Source of the DNA: Rhodobacteraceae bacterium F11138
GTDB lineage: Bacteria; Pseudomonadota; Alphaproteobacteria; Rhodobacterales; Rhodobacteraceae
Length of the DNA stretch: 64,000 nt
Reading direction: 5' to 3'
Assembly: GCA_016521575.1 (NCBI GenBank)
Contig: JAEKDP010000006.1
Span: forward strand, 124,001-188,000
A model generated the notes under the pieces. That model saw only the letters and a list, made by a program, of their open reading frames with translations. It was not told where the DNA came from and made no database searches. The position numbers and the translations under genes were made by a program. Below, piece after piece: positions 61,803-64,000 of the stretch; position 1 is the first letter of the stretch, and each line of letters starts with the position of its first letter.

Positions 61803-63419
61803 ATGATCTCTGCTGTCTCTAGTCTGTTCCAATCCCGGTTTTGGGGCCTGTTTGCGGCTGTCCTGGCGTTCCTGTGCCTGACAAACAGCCCGGCCGCTGC
61901 GCAGGTGACGGCGTTCAAGCAGGCCGTGGCCGAAGCGGCGGCATCTGATGCGGACATCGCGGAATTCTATCGCAACAACGGCTATGAGGCGATCTGGACC
62001 GGGCAGGGCGAACAGTTTGAACGCCGCCGGGCCGAGTTGATCCGTACCCTGTCGGCGGTTCAACTGCACGGTTTGCCGCCCGCCCGCTATTCCGTCAATG
62101 ACCTGAAAACACGGATGCAGAATGCCCGCACCCGGCGTGATCTGGGGTTGGTCGAGGTCGCGTTGAGCGCCGCTTTCCTGCGTTATGCCCGCGACGTGCA
62201 GACCGGCGTTCTGACCCCGTCGCGGGTCGACAGCGGCATCGTGCGCGAGGTGCCGTATCGCGATCGCGGCATGTACCTGACAGATTTCAGCACCAGCAAT
62301 CCACGCGACTTTTTGAATGCGCTGGCCCCGGAATCGCCGCAATATCGCGATCTGATGAAAGAGAAGCTGCGCCTGGAGCGGCTGCTGGGGCAGGGCGGTT
62401 GGGGGCAGACCGTGCCGAGCGGCAGTCTCAAACCGGGCCAGAGCGGGCAGGCCGTCGTGATCTTGCGCAACCGCCTGATTGCCATGGGCTATCTGCGCCG
62501 CAGTTCTACACTGACCTATGACGTCCAGGTGCAGAAGGCCGTGCAGAGGTTCCAGATCGCCCATGGGCTGTCTGCTGATGGGGTCGCGGGCAAGGGAACC
62601 TTGACCGAACTCAACCGGACGGTCGAGGAACGACTGCGGTCTGTCATCGTCGCCATGGAGCGAGAGCGTTGGATCAACATGGATCTGGGGGCGCGGCATA
62701 TTCTGGTCAATCAGACCGATTTTTCTGCCCGGATCGTGGACAACGGAGAGGTGACCTTTCAGACGCGCTCGGTCATCGGCAGGAATACCAGCGACAGACG
62801 CAGCCCGGAATTTTCGGATGTGATGGAATTCATGGTGATCAATCCCAGCTGGTATGTGCCGCGCTCGATCGTGACCAAGGAGTATCTGCCACAGCTCAAG
62901 AACAATCCGAACGCGGTCAGCCACATCGAGATCACGGACAGTCGGGGGCGGCGGGTCAACCGTGCGGCGGTGGATTTCACGCAGTTCTCGGCGCGCAGCT
63001 TTCCCTATGCGATGCGCCAGCCGCCCAGCAAGGGGAATGCATTGGGGTTGGTGAAGTTCATGTTCCCCAACAAGTACAACATCTATCTGCACGATACCCC
63101 GTCCAAAAGCCTTTTCGACCGCGAATCGCGCGCCTTTTCACACGGATGCATCCGTTTGGCGGACCCGTTTGATTTCGCCTATGCGCTGCTGGCGCGGCAA
63201 ACCGACGACCCCAAGGGGGATTTTGACCGGATCCTGCATTCGGGCAAGGAAACCAAGGTCATGCTGAAGGACCCGGTTCCTGTGCATATCATCTATCGCA
63301 CGGCAGTGGTTTCAGAGAAGGGCCAGGTTGAATATCGCCGGGATGTCTATGGCCGGGACGCGCGTATTTGGCAGGCGTTGGACAATGCGGGGGTGGTCCT
63401 GCAAGCCGTTCGGGGGTAA
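61803..63419 (+). CDS. L,D-transpeptidase (YcbB/LdtD-like)
   Basis: Murein L,D-transpeptidase, 538 residues. A signal peptide covers about 1-34 (LAFLCLTNSPAAAQ). A scaffold domain follows (about 40-200), then a PG_binding_1 domain (about 205-280; KPGQSGQAVVILRNRL) and the YkuD catalytic domain (about 300-490) with SHGCIRL, the His447-Gly-Cys449 motif. It forms 3-3 crosslinks in peptidoglycan and resists beta-lactams other than carbapenems. The start at 61803 (MISAVSSLFQSRF) follows AAGGGCAATTTC; an upstream ATG at 61734 would add a second hydrophobic stretch and is less likely. The hydrolase-type DUF882 gene is divergent. Confidence 0.92.
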   Translation: MISAVSSLFQSRFWGLFAAVLAFLCLTNSPAAAQVTAFKQAVAEAAASDADIAEFYRNNGYEAIWTGQGEQFERRRAELIRTLSAVQLHGLPPARYSVNDLKTRMQNARTRRDLGLVEVALSAAFLRYARDVQTGVLTPSRVDSGIVREVPYRDRGMYLTDFSTSNPRDFLNALAPESPQYRDLMKEKLRLERLLGQGGWGQTVPSGSLKPGQSGQAVVILRNRLIAMGYLRRSSTLTYDVQVQKAVQRFQIAHGLSADGVAGKGTLTELNRTVEERLRSVIVAMERERWINMDLGARHILVNQTDFSARIVDNGEVTFQTRSVIGRNTSDRRSPEFSDVMEFMVINPSWYVPRSIVTKEYLPQLKNNPNAVSHIEITDSRGRRVNRAAVDFTQFSARSFPYAMRQPPSKGNALGLVKFMFPNKYNIYLHDTPSKSLFDRESRAFSHGCIRLADPFDFAYALLARQTDDPKGDFDRILHSGKETKVMLKDPVPVHIIYRTAVVSEKGQVEYRRDVYGRDARIWQALDNAGVVLQAVRG

Positions 63420-63452
63420 TCACGGTCCCGAACAACGCAGAGGGGCCGTACC

Positions 63453-64000
63453 ATGACGTTCACGATCCAGCAGATCGCCGAAGCACTGGGCGCCGAAGCT
63501 GTCGGGGATCTGAGCCTCGTCGTGACCCGCGCGGCCGAGCCCGGGGATGCCGGGGTGTCGGATCTGGCGCTGGCCATGTCGCCCAAATACGCGCAGGATC
63601 TTGCGTCCGGACAGGCCCGGGCCGCGATCCTGTGGCCGGACGCGGACTGGCAGAAGATGGGCCTGTCCGCCGCGATTTTTGCGCCACGTCCCCGAATGGC
63701 GATGTCGGGGCTGACAAGAATGCTGGACCGGGGGCAGGGCGGTGAACCCGGCGTCCATCCCAGCGCCGTGATCGACCCGTCGGCGCGATTGGGGGACAAT
63801 GTCGCTGTCGGTCCGCTGGCTGTCATCGGCGCGGGCGCGCGGATCGGGGCCGGAACGACAATCGGTCCCCAGTGCCACGTTGGCGCGGATGTTCACATTG
63901 GCTGTGATGGGCTGTTGCGCGAAATGGTCAGCATTGGCGCGCGCGCGGTGATCGGTGACCGGTTTATCGCGCAGCCCGGTGCCCGCATCGGGGCGGACGG
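63453..64000 (+). CDS. lpxD: UDP-3-O-acylglucosamine N-acyltransferase LpxD (3' end outside window)
   Basis: Start of lpxD, the third step of lipid A synthesis, which adds the N-linked hydroxyacyl chain to UDP-3-O-acylglucosamine. The visible 182 residues begin MTFTIQQIAEALGAEAVGD after AGAGGGG. The N-terminal uridine-binding domain runs to about residue 95 (LDRGQGGEPGVHPSAVIDPS), and left-handed beta-helix hexapeptide repeats (LGDNVAVGPLAVIGAGARIG) follow. The frame is open at the window edge. It lies 33 bases downstream of the L,D-transpeptidase gene, in the same direction, so both may be one operon. Confidence 0.93.
   Translation, partial: MTFTIQQIAEALGAEAVGDLSLVVTRAAEPGDAGVSDLALAMSPKYAQDLASGQARAAILWPDADWQKMGLSAAIFAPRPRMAMSGLTRMLDRGQGGEPGVHPSAVIDPSARLGDNVAVGPLAVIGAGARIGAGTTIGPQCHVGADVHIGCDGLLREMVSIGARAVIGDRFIAQPGARIGAD

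Overview
The window looks like a chromosome segment from a marine member of the Rhodobacterales (Roseobacter-type Alphaproteobacteria). The supporting signs are a two-piece, circularly permuted tmRNA gene with the tag ANDNRAPVAVAA, a TrgA-cysK pair, an alphaproteobacterial SspB, a VPLPA-CTERM surface protein, acryloyl-CoA reductase AcuI, an ectoine hydrolase block, a TakP-like TRAP transporter and high G+C codon use. Species cannot be fixed from the sequence. No insertion sequence, integrase, prophage or CRISPR array was seen.

Layout. 1-2910: end of a dctB sensor kinase gene and dctD. 2911-6355: long leader and rne (RNase E), ending at a bidirectional terminator shared with tusA. 6353-10140: tusA, ccdA, an alpha/beta-hydrolase-like membrane protein overlapping a cytochrome P450. 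10163-13592: VPLPA-CTERM protein with a CtrA-type site upstream, the fumC-DUF4169-RHH operon, and a secreted protein. 13657-15620: sspB, a chromate-transporter relic, a SnoaL-like protein and ssrA. 15763-20402: GntR regulator and divergent acuI, a universal stress protein, a BCCT carrier, a VOC protein. 20534-28747: class V aminotransferase-like enzyme, photolyase, cyclopropane-fatty-acid-synthase-like methyltransferase, trgA, cysK, DUF3772/MscS channel, tRNA-Gly(CCC). 28736-34095: DUF2235 hydrolase, a ferredoxin/ASKHA corrinoid-activation-type protein, guaB.

34437-37905 is a compact four-gene accessory island. All four products are predicted to be exported or membrane-anchored, and one is a trypsin-like protease with a discoidin-like C-terminus. 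Its two divergent genes share an overlapping start codon. This is the best candidate for an undescribed system. 37906-43011 is loose: a small MscS channel, a DUF1127 protein, a double-Usp stress protein and probable gene remnants.

43012-47394: SMP-30-like lactonase and a 1065-residue cyclase/AAA/TPR protein. 47421-50576: a tight three-gene operon of a catalase-like protein, an unknown protein and a DyP-type peroxidase. 50718-60744: an ectoine catabolism block (aminotransferase, aldehyde dehydrogenase, AsnC regulator, divergent ectoine hydrolase) followed by a TRAP transporter whose large permease carries a long coiled-coil tail. 60910-64000: a DUF882 protein divergent from an L,D-transpeptidase, then the start of lpxD.

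Functional themes: compatible-solute and organosulfur use (AcuI, BCCT, ectoine genes, TRAP), envelope and osmotic stress (two MscS channels, Usp proteins, L,D-transpeptidase) and protein quality control (ssrA with sspB).
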